Positions 8,363 through 17,028 of a stretch of 64,000 nt of DNA are shown here, piece by piece. The notes below the pieces were generated by a model. It was not told the origin of the DNA and made no database searches. It worked only from the letters and a program-made list of their open reading frames with translations. A program made the position numbers and the translations under genes. The stretch's first letter is position 1; every line of letters begins with the position of its first letter. Source of the stretch: Herbidospora yilanensis (GTDB lineage: Bacteria; Actinomycetota; Actinomycetes; Streptosporangiales; Streptosporangiaceae); NCBI RefSeq assembly GCF_001570565.1, contig NZ_BBXE01000013.1, positions 390,984 through 454,983 of the forward strand, read 5' to 3'.

Positions 8363-9295
8363 ATGCTCAGCGTTTCCCTCGGCCTGTGGCAGGACCGGCC
8401 GGCCTCCGACGCCCTGCGCACCGCCAGGGCGGCCGACGACCTCGGCTATCCCGAACTGTGGATCGGCGAGATGGCCACCTACGACGCCTTCGCCCTGGCC
8501 ACCGCCGTCGGCCTGGCCACCGAACGCATCGCCCTGACCCTCGGCCCCTTCGCGGTCGCGGTCCGCGACCCGATGATGATCGCGATGGGCGTGGCCTCCG
8601 TGGCCGACCTCGTGAAGAGGCGGGTCGACGTCGCGATCGGCACCTCCAGCCCGCTCGTGGTCGAGAAGTGGCACGGCCGCCCCCACGCGGGTTCGGCGCG
8701 GGCGCTGGCCGAGCAGGTGGAGGTGCTGCGCGGCCTGCTCGACGGCGGGAAGTCGGCGCATGCCCGGTCGTCGGGCTACCGGCTCAGGCTCGACCCGCCG
8801 CGCTCGACCGTCACGGTCGCCGCCTTCGGCCCGCAGGCGGTGCGGATCGCCGCCACGGCCGACCGCATGGTCCTCAACCTGATCACCCCGGCCTCGGCGG
8901 CCCGGCTGGTCGACGACTTCAGGGCGGCGGGCGGCAGCCGGGTGACGGCCTGGGTGACCGCCTCAGCGAGCCGGGACGCCGCCGCGATGGAGCAGCTCCG
9001 CCGGGGCGTCGTCGGCTACCTGGCCGCCCCCGGCTACGGCGAGATGTTCACCGAGGCCGGATTCGGGGACGTCGTCGCGTTCGCCCGCACCCGCCCGCAC
9101 CCCCGGGAGCTGCTCGCCGAGATCCCCGACGAGCTGCTCGAATCGGTCGGGCTGCTCGGCCACTCCGCCGAGAAACGGCTGGCCGAATATCATGACGCCG
9201 GAGTCGACGAGATAGCCGTGGTGCCCGCGAGCACCGACGGCGACCCGGGCGGGGCCGGCACACTCAGGGAACTGTGGGCCCTGGGCGCACGTTGA
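8363..9295 (+). CDS. LLM-class flavin/F420-dependent oxidoreductase
   Basis: A 310-residue TIM-barrel protein of the luciferase-like monooxygenase class. The N terminus (VSLGLWQDRPASDALRTARA) and the blocks PELWIGEMATYDAFA and RVDVAIGTSSPLVVEKWHGR match F420-using actinobacterial members, which transfer hydride to or from small substrates. The ATG at 8363 is preceded by a weak purine stretch. It follows the carotenoid oxygenase by 29 bp on the same strand and may act on the cleavage product; that link is inferred from position only. Confidence 0.8.
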   Translation: MLSVSLGLWQDRPASDALRTARAADDLGYPELWIGEMATYDAFALATAVGLATERIALTLGPFAVAVRDPMMIAMGVASVADLVKRRVDVAIGTSSPLVVEKWHGRPHAGSARALAEQVEVLRGLLDGGKSAHARSSGYRLRLDPPRSTVTVAAFGPQAVRIAATADRMVLNLITPASAARLVDDFRAAGGSRVTAWVTASASRDAAAMEQLRRGVVGYLAAPGYGEMFTEAGFGDVVAFARTRPHPRELLAEIPDELLESVGLLGHSAEKRLAEYHDAGVDEIAVVPASTDGDPGGAGTLRELWALGAR

Positions 9296-9348
9296 GGATC
9301 CATCGTCCAGTATTGAGATGCATCGCGAATGATCCGAAGGGGCCCCCA

Positions 9349-9540
9349 ATGTCGCCACTCGCCAAGTACTACGTCGGTGCGGGCATCGGTTCGCTGCTCG
9401 CCATCTGGCTGCTGCCCGGACTCATCTCGTTCCTGGTGGTGGTCGGGCTCCTCGGGGCGCCCGTCGTCGCCTGGTTCATGCTCGACGAATCGCAGCGGCG
9501 GCGCATCCTCCGCCTGCGCCGCCGGGGTATCGGCCGCTAG
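9349..9540 (+). CDS. Small membrane protein, unknown function
   Basis: A 63-residue protein with two hydrophobic stretches (residues about 9-22 and 25-45) and a strongly basic C-terminal tail (RRRILRLRRRGIGR), suggesting a small inner-membrane protein with a cytoplasmic tail. The ATG at 9349 has GAAGGGG upstream. It lies 53 bp after the flavin oxidoreductase on the same strand and abuts the convergent DUF3817 gene. I do not recognise a family. Confidence 0.6.
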   Translation: MSPLAKYYVGAGIGSLLAIWLLPGLISFLVVVGLLGAPVVAWFMLDESQRRRILRLRRRGIGR

Positions 9541-9541
9541 C

Positions 9542-9853
9542 TCAGGCCGCCGCGACCTGGGCGTGAACCCGGTCGGTGACCCGCCGTTCGAAGTAGAACG
9601 ACAGGAACGGCACCGTCCCGGCCAGCATCACGCCCAGGATGTAGCCCCACGACCAGCGGGCCTTCAGGCCCAGGTTGATGGTGGCCACCAGATAGACCAT
9701 GTAGAGGAAGCCGTGGATCGGCGAGATGATCTGCGACGGCCCGGGGATGTCGAACCCGTAGCGCAGGACCATTCCGGTCACGAGCACGAGCAGCATGCAG
9801 CCCACGATGTAGGCCATGACTCGAAACGGCTTGAGGGCGGATTCCACGGTCAC
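9542..9853 (-). CDS. DUF3817 family membrane protein
   Basis: A 103-residue integral membrane protein with three predicted helices, matching DUF3817 in length and in the central motif SPIHGFLYMVYLVATINLGL. The family is common in actinobacteria; its biochemical role is unknown. Its start overlaps the SURF1 stop by 4 bp (ATGA, 9850-9853), so the two are translationally coupled. Gene neighbourhood suggests a link to respiratory-chain assembly. Confidence 0.8.
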   Translation of the reverse strand: MTVESALKPFRVMAYIVGCMLLVLVTGMVLRYGFDIPGPSQIISPIHGFLYMVYLVATINLGLKARWSWGYILGVMLAGTVPFLSFYFERRVTDRVHAQVAAA

Positions 9854-10626
9854 GTCTCCGGCTCGGGTTCGGGGTCATCGGATCGTACGGTCTGTCGCAC
9901 GGCGTCGCGGACGAAGTGGAACCACATGTAGACGGCGAACGCCGCGAAGATCCACCACTGGGCCGCGTAGGCCAGGTTGCGCCAGGTCAGCGCGGCCCCC
10001 TGAGTGGGGGCGGGCACGGCCACCGGGGTGGCCGACAGGGCGGGCGTCTGCTCGGTGGCCACCACGAAGCCGTCGCGCACGTCGCCCGTCCACAGGTTGA
10101 TCAGCTCGGCCGTCGAGACCGTCGCGACCTGCCCGGCGGGCAACGCGCCGCCGCGCTGGACCGCGTCCGACTGGTCGGGCGCCCGCAGGCGGCCGGTCAC
10201 GCTCACCTGACCCGCCGGGACGGACGCGGCGGGGTCGTTCGGTGAGGCCACCCAGCCGCGTACCACCGGCATGGTCGAGCCGTCGGTGAGGGTCAGCGGG
10301 GTGAGCAGCCAGAAGCCCTCGCCGGCCGAGGCCCGGCCGCCGGGGGCGGCGACGTCGGGCTCGCGGTCGGCGACCAGGAGCTGCGCGCCGGCGTCGTAGG
10401 TGCCGGTCGCGGTGACCCGGCGGCCGACCTCGTCGGCGGTGACACGTTCGCCGGGCCGGCTGAGGTCGGTCAGCGCGACGGGGGCCGGGTCGGCGGCGGC
10501 CCGGGGTTGCCCGGAGTCGGTGAAGACGCCGAGCTGCCAGCGGCCGAGCAGGACGAAGGCCACCAGAACCCCGATCACCAGCAGGTGGAGACCCACCAGC
10601 CGGGGAGCGAACAGGGTGCGCAGCAT
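9850..10626 (-). CDS. SURF1 family cytochrome oxidase assembly protein
   Basis: A 258-residue protein with the SURF1 arrangement: an N-terminal membrane helix (VGLHLLVIGVLVAFVLLGRWQ), a large exported domain with GFWLLTPLTLTDGSTMPVVRGWV, and a C-terminal helix (AAQWWIFAAFAVYMWFHFV). SURF1 helps insert heme a during assembly of aa3-type cytochrome c oxidase in the cytoplasmic membrane. It is co-transcribed with the DUF3817 gene. No oxidase subunit genes are in the window. The start is the ATG at 10626. Confidence 0.85.
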   Translation of the reverse strand: MLRTLFAPRLVGLHLLVIGVLVAFVLLGRWQLGVFTDSGQPRAAADPAPVALTDLSRPGERVTADEVGRRVTATGTYDAGAQLLVADREPDVAAPGGRASAGEGFWLLTPLTLTDGSTMPVVRGWVASPNDPAASVPAGQVSVTGRLRAPDQSDAVQRGGALPAGQVATVSTAELINLWTGDVRDGFVVATEQTPALSATPVAVPAPTQGAALTWRNLAYAAQWWIFAAFAVYMWFHFVRDAVRQTVRSDDPEPEPET

Positions 10627-10743
10627 GACTCACAAGGTATCCGCCTTGCACACCGGTCCCGGCCATGGGGCCGGATTCGGCAAACCTAGCAATAACGACA
10701 TATTGGTGTCTCGTGGGCATGGTGTGTCGCTAGAGTTCGTGAC

Positions 10744-10929
10744 ATGTCTGACCCACAGGTTGACCCGGCCGGGAACACGCAGGCCTTCCGCGCCTTCGCC
10801 CGCAACCAGGAAGAGGCCGCGCAGGAGGCCCAGCAGCAGGAGTCGTCGCGACTGCCCCTTTACGTCGCCCTGGGCGTCGCCCTGGTGATCGTGGTGGCGG
10901 TCGTCGCCTACTTCGCCTTCCTGGCCTAG
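10744..10929 (+). CDS. Small single-helix membrane protein
   Basis: A 61-residue protein with a polar, Gln/Glu-rich N-terminal half (NQEEAAQEAQQQESS) and one membrane helix (LYVALGVALVIVVAVVAYFAF) near the C terminus. It is divergent from SURF1. TAGAGT at 10731-10736 lies 7 bases before the ATG, so it may be leaderless. A clear terminator follows at 10948. The function is unknown; the size and isolated transcription unit suggest a real small protein. Confidence 0.6.
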   Translation: MSDPQVDPAGNTQAFRAFARNQEEAAQEAQQQESSRLPLYVALGVALVIVVAVVAYFAFLA

Positions 10930-10947
10930 GGAGACCTCCGCGAGCAG

Positions 10948-10979
10948 AACCGCCGGCGACCGCGCCCGCCGGCGGTTTT
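10948..10979. terminator. Bidirectional rho-independent terminator
   Basis: An 11-bp perfect stem (AACCGCCGGCG / CGCCGGCGGTT) with an 8-base loop, flanked by A and T runs, sits between the small membrane protein gene and the convergent gamma-glutamyltranspeptidase gene. It can serve both. Confidence 0.75.
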
Positions 10980-10990
10980 GACCTGCCCGG

Positions 10991-12730
10991 CTAGTCCCGG
11001 ACGACCAGCGCGCTTCCGCCACCCCGTCGGGTGGGCTCGGCGACGGCCTGGACCTTGCCGTGCTTCAGGAACTCCAGCGCGGTCGCGGCGCCGATCTCCG
11101 GGGTGAGCGTGAACGTGTGGCCCTTGGCGGTCAGCTCCGCGCCGTAGCGGTCGATGAAGGCCTGCTCGGCCTGGGTCGCCGGGATGTTGCGCTGGGAGGC
11201 GCGCGGGGCGGCCAGGGCGTCGGGCAGCGACATGCCGAACGTGAAGCGGTTGAGCAGGATCTGCAGCACGGTCGTGATGATCGTCGCGCCGCCCGGCGAA
11301 CCGACCGCCAGCAGCGGCCTGCCGTCCTTGAGCACGATCGTCGGGGCCATCGAGGAACGCGGGCGCTTGCCCGGCGCGGGCAGGTTGGGGTCGGCCGGAG
11401 CGGGGCCGAAGGTGAAGTCGGTCAGCTCGTTGTTGAGCAGCACGCCCCGGCCGGGCACCACGATCCCGGCGCCGCCGGTCTGCTCGATGGTGATGTTGTA
11501 CGCCGCCACGTTCCCCCACCGGTCGGAGACGACCAGATGCGTGGTCTCGGGCCCTTCGGGCAACTGTTCCTTGGTCTCGGGGGCGGGGGCGGGGGCGGGG
11601 CAGGGCTCGTAGACGCCGTCGGGCCGGCCGGGGGCGGCCGGGTGGGGCAGCGCGGTGTCGCCGATCAGGCAGGCCCGCTCCTTGCCGAAGCCCTCCGACA
11701 GGAGCTGCTTCAGCGGGACGTCCACGAACGCCGGGTCGCCGACGTAGGCGTTGCGGTCGGCGAAGGCCAGCCGGCTGGCGTCGAGGTATTCGCTCAAGCC
11801 GACCGGACCGGCGTTCTCCAGGATGTTGAGCGCCTCGCCGACGGTGGAGCCGCCGGAGGACGGCGGGGCCATGCCGTAGACGTCGAGGCCGTTCCAGCGC
11901 ACCTTGGTCGGCTCGGGGGTGAGCGCCCGGTAGGCCCGCAGGTCGGAGACCTCCATCAGGCCGGGGCGGACGTTCCGGGCCGAACCGGGGGTGACGGGCG
12001 GGTTCTTGACCGTGGCGACGATCTCCTGGCCGAGCTTCCCGCCGTAGAGCCAGGAGGGGCCCCGCTCGGCGAGTTCCTGGTAGGTGCGGGCCAGGTCGGG
12101 GTTGCGGAAGGTCGAGCCGACCGGAGGCGGGGCCCCGCCCGGCAGGTAGAGGGCCGCCGTGGAGGTGAAGTCGGCGAAGCGGGCCGCGTTGGCGGCGGTC
12201 TGGTCGTAGAAGGTCTGGTCGACGGGGAAGCCCCTGCGGGCCAGGTCGATGGACGGCTTGAGGGCCTTCTTCAGCGAGATCGTGCCGTGGCGGCGCAGCG
12301 CCAGGTCCCACTGGGCCACCGAGCCGGGCACGCCGACCGAGAGGCCGCTGGTGACGGCCTGGTCGAAGGGGATGCCCTCGAAGGTCGACGCGGTCATCTT
12401 CGCCGGGGCGGTCTCGCGGCCGTCGACGGTGACCACGCGGCGGGACCGGGAGTCGTAGTAGACGATGAAGCCGCCTCCGGCCAGCCCGGCCGAATAGGGC
12501 TCGGTCACACCGAGCGCGGCGGCCCCGGCGACGACGGCGTCCATGGCGTTCCCACCGTTCTTCAGCACGCCGAGGGCGACCTTGCTGGCCTCCAGGTCGA
12601 CGGTGGCCACGGCCCCGCCGTAACCCTCGGCGACCGGTTTCTTCTCCACCTGGGGCCGGGCCTGGGCGGGCGGCGCGACGAGCGCCCCCAGCACGACGAT
12701 CCCGAGCGCGGCGCCTGTGACGCGTCTCAT
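10991..12730 (-). CDS. ggt: Gamma-glutamyltranspeptidase, secreted
   Basis: A 579-residue Ntn-hydrolase precursor that cleaves gamma-glutamyl bonds of glutathione-like peptides outside the membrane and self-processes into two chains. The N-terminal nucleophile of the small subunit should be Thr396 in ETTHLVV. Other family blocks are NGGNAMDAVVAGAAALGV, SAGLAGGGF, PGSVAQWDLAL, PPSSGGSTVGEALNIL and NNELTDFTF, and oxyanion residues appear as SSMAPT. Residues 1-24 are a Sec signal peptide ending AQA. The ATG at 12730 has GGAGGTGA just upstream. The length fits the family. It is divergent from a sensor kinase gene. Confidence 0.92.
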   Translation of the reverse strand: MRRVTGAALGIVVLGALVAPPAQARPQVEKKPVAEGYGGAVATVDLEASKVALGVLKNGGNAMDAVVAGAAALGVTEPYSAGLAGGGFIVYYDSRSRRVVTVDGRETAPAKMTASTFEGIPFDQAVTSGLSVGVPGSVAQWDLALRRHGTISLKKALKPSIDLARRGFPVDQTFYDQTAANAARFADFTSTAALYLPGGAPPPVGSTFRNPDLARTYQELAERGPSWLYGGKLGQEIVATVKNPPVTPGSARNVRPGLMEVSDLRAYRALTPEPTKVRWNGLDVYGMAPPSSGGSTVGEALNILENAGPVGLSEYLDASRLAFADRNAYVGDPAFVDVPLKQLLSEGFGKERACLIGDTALPHPAAPGRPDGVYEPCPAPAPAPETKEQLPEGPETTHLVVSDRWGNVAAYNITIEQTGGAGIVVPGRGVLLNNELTDFTFGPAPADPNLPAPGKRPRSSMAPTIVLKDGRPLLAVGSPGGATIITTVLQILLNRFTFGMSLPDALAAPRASQRNIPATQAEQAFIDRYGAELTAKGHTFTLTPEIGAATALEFLKHGKVQAVAEPTRRGGGSALVVRD

Positions 12731-12845
12731 GGTCACCTCCACTTTGCGATCATCCAAGGATGACCGGACATGTCAAGACCCGGTACGCCCCGAGGTGTAG
12801 TGCGAGCTTCCCCCGCTGATGGATGTCATGCCCGCTGAGGTCGCC

Positions 12846-12851
12846 TAACGT
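12846..12851 (+). promoter_or_regulatory. -10 box of leaderless sensor-kinase transcript
   Basis: TAACGT ends 6 bases before the GTG start of the histidine kinase, and no Shine-Dalgarno is present. This is the spacing expected when transcription begins at the start codon. The -35 is weak. Confidence 0.45.
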
Positions 12852-12857
12852 GACACC

Positions 12858-13970
12858 GTGGTCGAGCGCAGAGACGTGGTGCACGCCATCGCCGCGGCGG
12901 TGGTGCAGACCGTCGCGTCCGTCGGCGCCCAGTGGGCCCAGCCCGACCGCGTTCCGCTCGACTGGCGGGGCTACCTGCTGCTGCTCGTCGGGCCCGCGAT
13001 GATCCTGGCGATGCGGCGGCGGCCGATCGTGGCGATGGCCGTCACCCTGGTGGCGACCTGGGTGTTCCTGCTGTTCGGCTTCGTCTACGGGCCGGTGTTC
13101 CTGACGCCGATCATCATGATCGTGCACACCCTGGTCTCCGGCCATCGGCGGCCGGCCTGGGCGTGGGGCATGGCCACCCTCCTGTTCATGATCGTCTACA
13201 CGACGTGGCTGGTCTCCGGCCCGCCCCGCGGCTGGTATCACAACCTGGCCGTGGCGGCGTTCCTGTTCCTGGTGCTCACCTTCGCCGAGTGGCTGCGGGC
13301 CTTCCGCGAGCGCCGGGCCGAGAAGGCGCAGAAGGCGGCCGAGGAGGAGCGGCGGCAGGCCAGCGAGGAGCGGCTGAGCATGGCCCAGGAGCTCCACGAC
13401 GTGCTGGCGCACAACATCTCGCTCATCCACGTCCAGGCCTCGACCGCGCTGCACCTGATCGAGACCCATCCCGAGCAGGCCCGCAGCGCCCTGTCGACGA
13501 TCAAGACGGCGTCCAAGGACGTGCTGACCGAGATGCGCGCCGTGCTCGACGTGCTGCGCGAGGGCGCGCCCCGGAACCCGACCGCCGGGCTCGACCGCCT
13601 CGACGACCTGGTCGACCGCAGTTGCCTCGACGTGAAGCTCACGCGGACGGGGCAGGTCAGGCAGATCCCCCACGGGCCCGACCGGGCGGCCTACCGGATC
13701 GTCCAGGAGTCCCTCACCAACGTGACGCGGCACGCCCCGGGCTCGTCGGTGCTGGTCTGCCTCGACTACGGAGACGACACCCTGCGCGTCGCGGTCACCG
13801 ACGACGGCGCCGGGAAGCGCGACGCGGTCACCGACCTGGGCGGCGGCAACGGCATCCCCGGCATGCGCGAACGCACCTCGGCCCTGGGCGGCTCGCTGAC
13901 GGCGGGCCCCCACGACGGCGGTTTCCGAGTCGCGGCGACCCTCCCGATCCCCGCCAAGGAGAAGTCATGA
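12858..13970 (+). CDS. DesK/NarX-type sensor histidine kinase
   Basis: A 370-residue two-component kinase. The first 140 or so residues hold about five membrane helices with no large extracellular domain. A charged coiled-coil linker follows (ERRAEKAQKAAEEERRQASE), then the HisKA_3 phospho-acceptor site with His in QELHDVLAHNISLI. A HATPase domain completes the chain (N box in QESLTNVTRHAPG, G box in VTDDGAGKRD and GNGIPGMRERTSALGG). It autophosphorylates and passes phosphate to the response regulator encoded 28 bp downstream. The stimulus is unknown; this architecture often senses membrane or cell-envelope state. Confidence 0.9.
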   Translation: MVERRDVVHAIAAAVVQTVASVGAQWAQPDRVPLDWRGYLLLLVGPAMILAMRRRPIVAMAVTLVATWVFLLFGFVYGPVFLTPIIMIVHTLVSGHRRPAWAWGMATLLFMIVYTTWLVSGPPRGWYHNLAVAAFLFLVLTFAEWLRAFRERRAEKAQKAAEEERRQASEERLSMAQELHDVLAHNISLIHVQASTALHLIETHPEQARSALSTIKTASKDVLTEMRAVLDVLREGAPRNPTAGLDRLDDLVDRSCLDVKLTRTGQVRQIPHGPDRAAYRIVQESLTNVTRHAPGSSVLVCLDYGDDTLRVAVTDDGAGKRDAVTDLGGGNGIPGMRERTSALGGSLTAGPHDGGFRVAATLPIPAKEKS

Positions 13971-13998
13971 CCTTCCCCGGCCCGCCCAAGGAGCGACC

Positions 13999-14646
13999 GT
14001 GATCAGGATCCTGCTGGCCGACGACCAGGCCCTCGTCCGGGCCGGGTTCCGGGCGCTGCTCGACGCCCAGGAGGGCATGAAGGTGGTCGCCGAGGCCGGC
14101 GACGGTGCCGAGGCGGTGCGGCTGGCCGCCGAGCACTCCCCCGACGTGGTGCTGATGGACATCCGCATGCCCGGCACCGACGGCCTGACGGCGGTCCGGC
14201 TGATGCCGCCGGGGCCGAAGGTGGTCATGCTGACCACCTTCGAGCTCGACGAGTACGTCTTCGAGGCGCTCCGCGGCGGCGCGAGCGGCTTCCTGGTCAA
14301 GGACACCGAACCGGCCGAGCTCATCCAGGCCGTCAGAGTGGTCGCGGGCGGCGCGGCGCTGCTGTCGCCGGGGGTGACCCGGCGGCTGATCGCCGAATAC
14401 GCCTCGCGGGCGAAGGCGCCGGTCGTGCCGAAGGAGCTGGGTTCGCTCACCGAGCGGGAACGCGAGGTGCTCGCCCTGGTCGGCAACGGGCTGACCAACG
14501 ACGAGATCGCCGGGAAGTTGTTCATGTCGCCCGCGACGGCCAAGACCCACGTCAGCCGGGCGATGATGAAGCTCGGGGCGCGCGACCGGGCCCAGCTCGT
14601 GGTGATCGCCTACGAGTCCGGCCTGGTCAGGCCGGGATGGACGTGA
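13999..14646 (+). CDS. NarL/LuxR family response regulator
   Basis: A 215-residue regulator with a receiver domain (residues 1-120; acidic DD after LLAD, phospho-acceptor Asp in VVLMDIRMPG, conserved Lys in FLVKDTEP) and a LuxR-type helix-turn-helix (about 150-210; LTEREREVLALVGNGLTNDE). The GTG start has AAGGAG upstream. It is the partner of the kinase gene 28 bp upstream. The target genes are unknown. Confidence 0.92.
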   Translation: MIRILLADDQALVRAGFRALLDAQEGMKVVAEAGDGAEAVRLAAEHSPDVVLMDIRMPGTDGLTAVRLMPPGPKVVMLTTFELDEYVFEALRGGASGFLVKDTEPAELIQAVRVVAGGAALLSPGVTRRLIAEYASRAKAPVVPKELGSLTEREREVLALVGNGLTNDEIAGKLFMSPATAKTHVSRAMMKLGARDRAQLVVIAYESGLVRPGWT

Positions 14647-14735
14647 TGAAATAGCGCGGTAAGCGCTTTCCGTACTGGCGGCCAGGTGCGGAGGGAGTGG
14701 CATCCCGGCTACTTCTCGCGTCCGGCCGGTCACGT

Positions 14736-14741
14736 TAGGTT
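14736..14741 (+). promoter_or_regulatory. -10 box of leaderless UreH-cupredoxin transcript
   Basis: TAGGTT is followed by exactly 6 bases and then GTG ATG. No ribosome-binding site is present. This supports the GTG at 14748 as start. Confidence 0.4.
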
Positions 14742-14747
14742 GCGCTG

Positions 14748-15569
14748 GTGATGGCCTTGTTCGCCGGCGGGGTGGGCGCCGGGCTGCTCGCGGGCTCCGT
14801 GTCGTGCACGGCCGTCCAGGGCGGGCTGATCGCGGGGGTCGACCGCATCTGGGCCTTCCTGGCCGGGCGGGCCCTCGTCCACGTCGTGCTGGGCGCCCTG
14901 CTGGGCCTCGTCGGCGGGGTGCTGGTGCTCTCGCCGCAGGTCAGAGCAGTTGTGCTGGTCGTCGCAGGGGTGGGGGTGGTGGTCGCGGGCGTCGCGCTGC
15001 TGCGCCGGCCGATGGCGTGCCGGCCGCTCACCGGCAGCCCGTTCGCCCGGGGGGCGGCGACGGTCCTGGTGCCCTGCGGGGTGACGCTGAGCACCGAGCT
15101 CGTGGCGGTCTCCAGCGGGTCGGCGCTCGCGGGGGCGGTGCTGATGGGCGGGTTCGTGCTGGGGTCGTCTCCGGCGTTCGCCCTGGTGGGGATCGTCCTG
15201 AAGCGGCTGGCCCGGTGGGCGGGGGTGCTGGTGATCGCCGCCGGTCTGTTCACCGTCTTCTCCGGGGTGCGCCTCGGCGGCTGGTTCCCCGACGACCCCG
15301 CCGTCGCCGCCTCGGCCGGAAACGTGGTCTGGGCGACGCCCGACGGGTTCCGGCCCGCGGCGATCTCGGTCCCGGCGCATCGCGAGATCGTCGTGATCTT
15401 CCGTACCGAGAAGAACCGGAGTTGCACGACCACGGTCGCGATCGACGGCAGAGACGTCGCCCTGCCGGAGACCGGGCAGGTCACGATAAGGCTGGGCGCG
15501 CGGGGGCCGGGGACGGTCCGATACTCGTGCGGCATGGGCATGTTCTCGGGATTCATCAGCATCCGCTGA
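14748..15569 (+). CDS. UreH/TauE-SafE-like membrane protein fused to a cupredoxin
   Basis: A 273-residue fusion. Residues about 1-180 form six membrane helices of the UreH/SafE (DsbD-like) group, with single cysteines in SVSCTAVQGG, MACRPL and VPCGVTL. Residues about 195-273 are a cupredoxin-like beta domain containing the motif YSCGMGMFSG at the end and a further cysteine in NRSCTTTVAI. Similar fusions are known next to copper-handling genes and are thought to move copper or reducing power across the membrane. Here no copper ATPase or chaperone is adjacent, so the role is inferred. The start is GTG 14748 or the next codon, ATG 14751. Confidence 0.72.
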   Translation: MMALFAGGVGAGLLAGSVSCTAVQGGLIAGVDRIWAFLAGRALVHVVLGALLGLVGGVLVLSPQVRAVVLVVAGVGVVVAGVALLRRPMACRPLTGSPFARGAATVLVPCGVTLSTELVAVSSGSALAGAVLMGGFVLGSSPAFALVGIVLKRLARWAGVLVIAAGLFTVFSGVRLGGWFPDDPAVAASAGNVVWATPDGFRPAAISVPAHREIVVIFRTEKNRSCTTTVAIDGRDVALPETGQVTIRLGARGPGTVRYSCGMGMFSGFISIR

Positions 15570-15627
15570 GGTAAGAAACTGGCAATCACCCTCCGTGACC
15601 AGACTGTTACATGCAACTCTGTCCGGC

Positions 15628-17028
15628 ATGACAATGTGGCCTGAGGTGTCGACCAGGACCGCGCAGGTCCCGCCGCCCCGCCCCGCCGCCGACGGCGAGG
15701 GCGACGACCTGCACGCCGCCGCCCAGGCGGGAGACGCCCGCGCGGCCCATCTGCTCGGGCGGCTCTACGCCCAGCGGGGCGACCGCTCGGCGGCCCGCCA
15801 CTGGTGGGAGCGGGCGGCCGGGGCCGGCAACGTCGACAGCGCCTTCAACCTCGGCAAGTGGCACGAGAAGCACGGGTCGCTCGACGAGGCCCTGCGCTGG
15901 TACGAACTGGCCGCCGGCACCGGCGACGCCGAGGCCGCCGCCAACCTGGCCACGTTGCTGCTGGAGCAGAAGGGCGACGCCCCCGCCGCCTTCCACTGGT
16001 ACGAGACCGCCGCCACCGCCGGGTCGCGGCGGGCGTCCAGACGGCTGGCGCTGCTCTGCGAGGACGCCGGAGAACTGACGCGGGCCCGCGACTGGCACCG
16101 CAGGGCCGCCCTCGACGGCGACCTGACCAGCGCCCACGACCTGGGCTTCCTCGGCTACTCGTGCGGCGAGGAGGGCGACGCGCGGCACTGGTGGGAGTTC
16201 GCGGCCCGGGGCGGCCACGCCGAGGCCGCCTACCACCTGGGGCTGCTGCTCCACGCGCTGCGCGATCCCGAGGGCGCGGAGGTGCTCTACCGGCTGGCCT
16301 CCCAGCACGACCACCCGGGCGCGGCCTCCCAGCTGGGCAATCTCGCGCTGGCCAGGAGAGACCTGCGCACCGCGCGGGCCTGGTTCGAGCGCGCCGCCGG
16401 CACGGGCCGGGTCGACGACCAGCGGATGGCCGGGTTCGTCTGCGTCGAGCTCGACGACGCGCGGGCCGCCTCCCACTGGTTCGGGCGCGCGGCGGCGAGC
16501 GGCGACGCCGAGGCGGCGTACAACTTCGGATTGTTGCTGATCGCCGAGCACGCCGACATGAGCGGCGGCGAGCACTGGCTGCGGCAGGCGGCGGCGCAGG
16601 GTCACTACCGGGCGGCGCTGGAGCTGGCCACCCTGCTGACGGCCACCGACCGGGCCATCGAGGCCGAGCGGTGGAGCGCCCTGCCGAAGACGCCGGGCTG
16701 GGACCGGCCGGCCGAGCCCGAACTGGCCGCGCGGGCCGAACTGGCCGTCGCGGCGGCCGGCCGCCGCGGCGAGACGACCTTGGACGTGGCCGAGCTGAGC
16801 GAGATCCTCGGCACCTGGGACATGGTCACCCGGCGCCTGCGCGACCCGATCGACCCCATCACGTGGCTGGCCGAGAAGAGCGGCCTGCACATCGGCGCGG
16901 TCGAGCACCTCGCGGCGGTGCGGGCCACCCTGCTGCGGCCGGGGACCGCCCCCTGGCCCACCCCCACCGAAGTGGAGCGGGTCCTGGAGACGGCCCGTGA
17001 CCTGCGGAAACGCCTGGGCCTGAGTTAG
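15628..17028 (+). CDS. Sel1-like/TPR repeat protein
   Basis: A protein of about 466 residues built almost wholly of Sel1-type repeats of 33-36 residues. Examples are ARHWWERAAGAGNVDSAFNL, ALRWYELAAGTGDAEAAANL and ASHWFGRAAASGDAEAAYNF. About ten units run from residue 30 to 340, making a solenoid that should bind a partner protein. The C-terminal 120 residues are not repeats and look like a helical domain found in helix-turn-helix regulators (TWLAEKSGLHIGAVEHLAAV). Several starts are possible (GTG 15595, ATG 15628, ATG 15634); none has a strong ribosome site, and I picked the middle one. Partners are unknown. Confidence 0.78.
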   Translation: MTMWPEVSTRTAQVPPPRPAADGEGDDLHAAAQAGDARAAHLLGRLYAQRGDRSAARHWWERAAGAGNVDSAFNLGKWHEKHGSLDEALRWYELAAGTGDAEAAANLATLLLEQKGDAPAAFHWYETAATAGSRRASRRLALLCEDAGELTRARDWHRRAALDGDLTSAHDLGFLGYSCGEEGDARHWWEFAARGGHAEAAYHLGLLLHALRDPEGAEVLYRLASQHDHPGAASQLGNLALARRDLRTARAWFERAAGTGRVDDQRMAGFVCVELDDARAASHWFGRAAASGDAEAAYNFGLLLIAEHADMSGGEHWLRQAAAQGHYRAALELATLLTATDRAIEAERWSALPKTPGWDRPAEPELAARAELAVAAAGRRGETTLDVAELSEILGTWDMVTRRLRDPIDPITWLAEKSGLHIGAVEHLAAVRATLLRPGTAPWPTPTEVERVLETARDLRKRLGLS

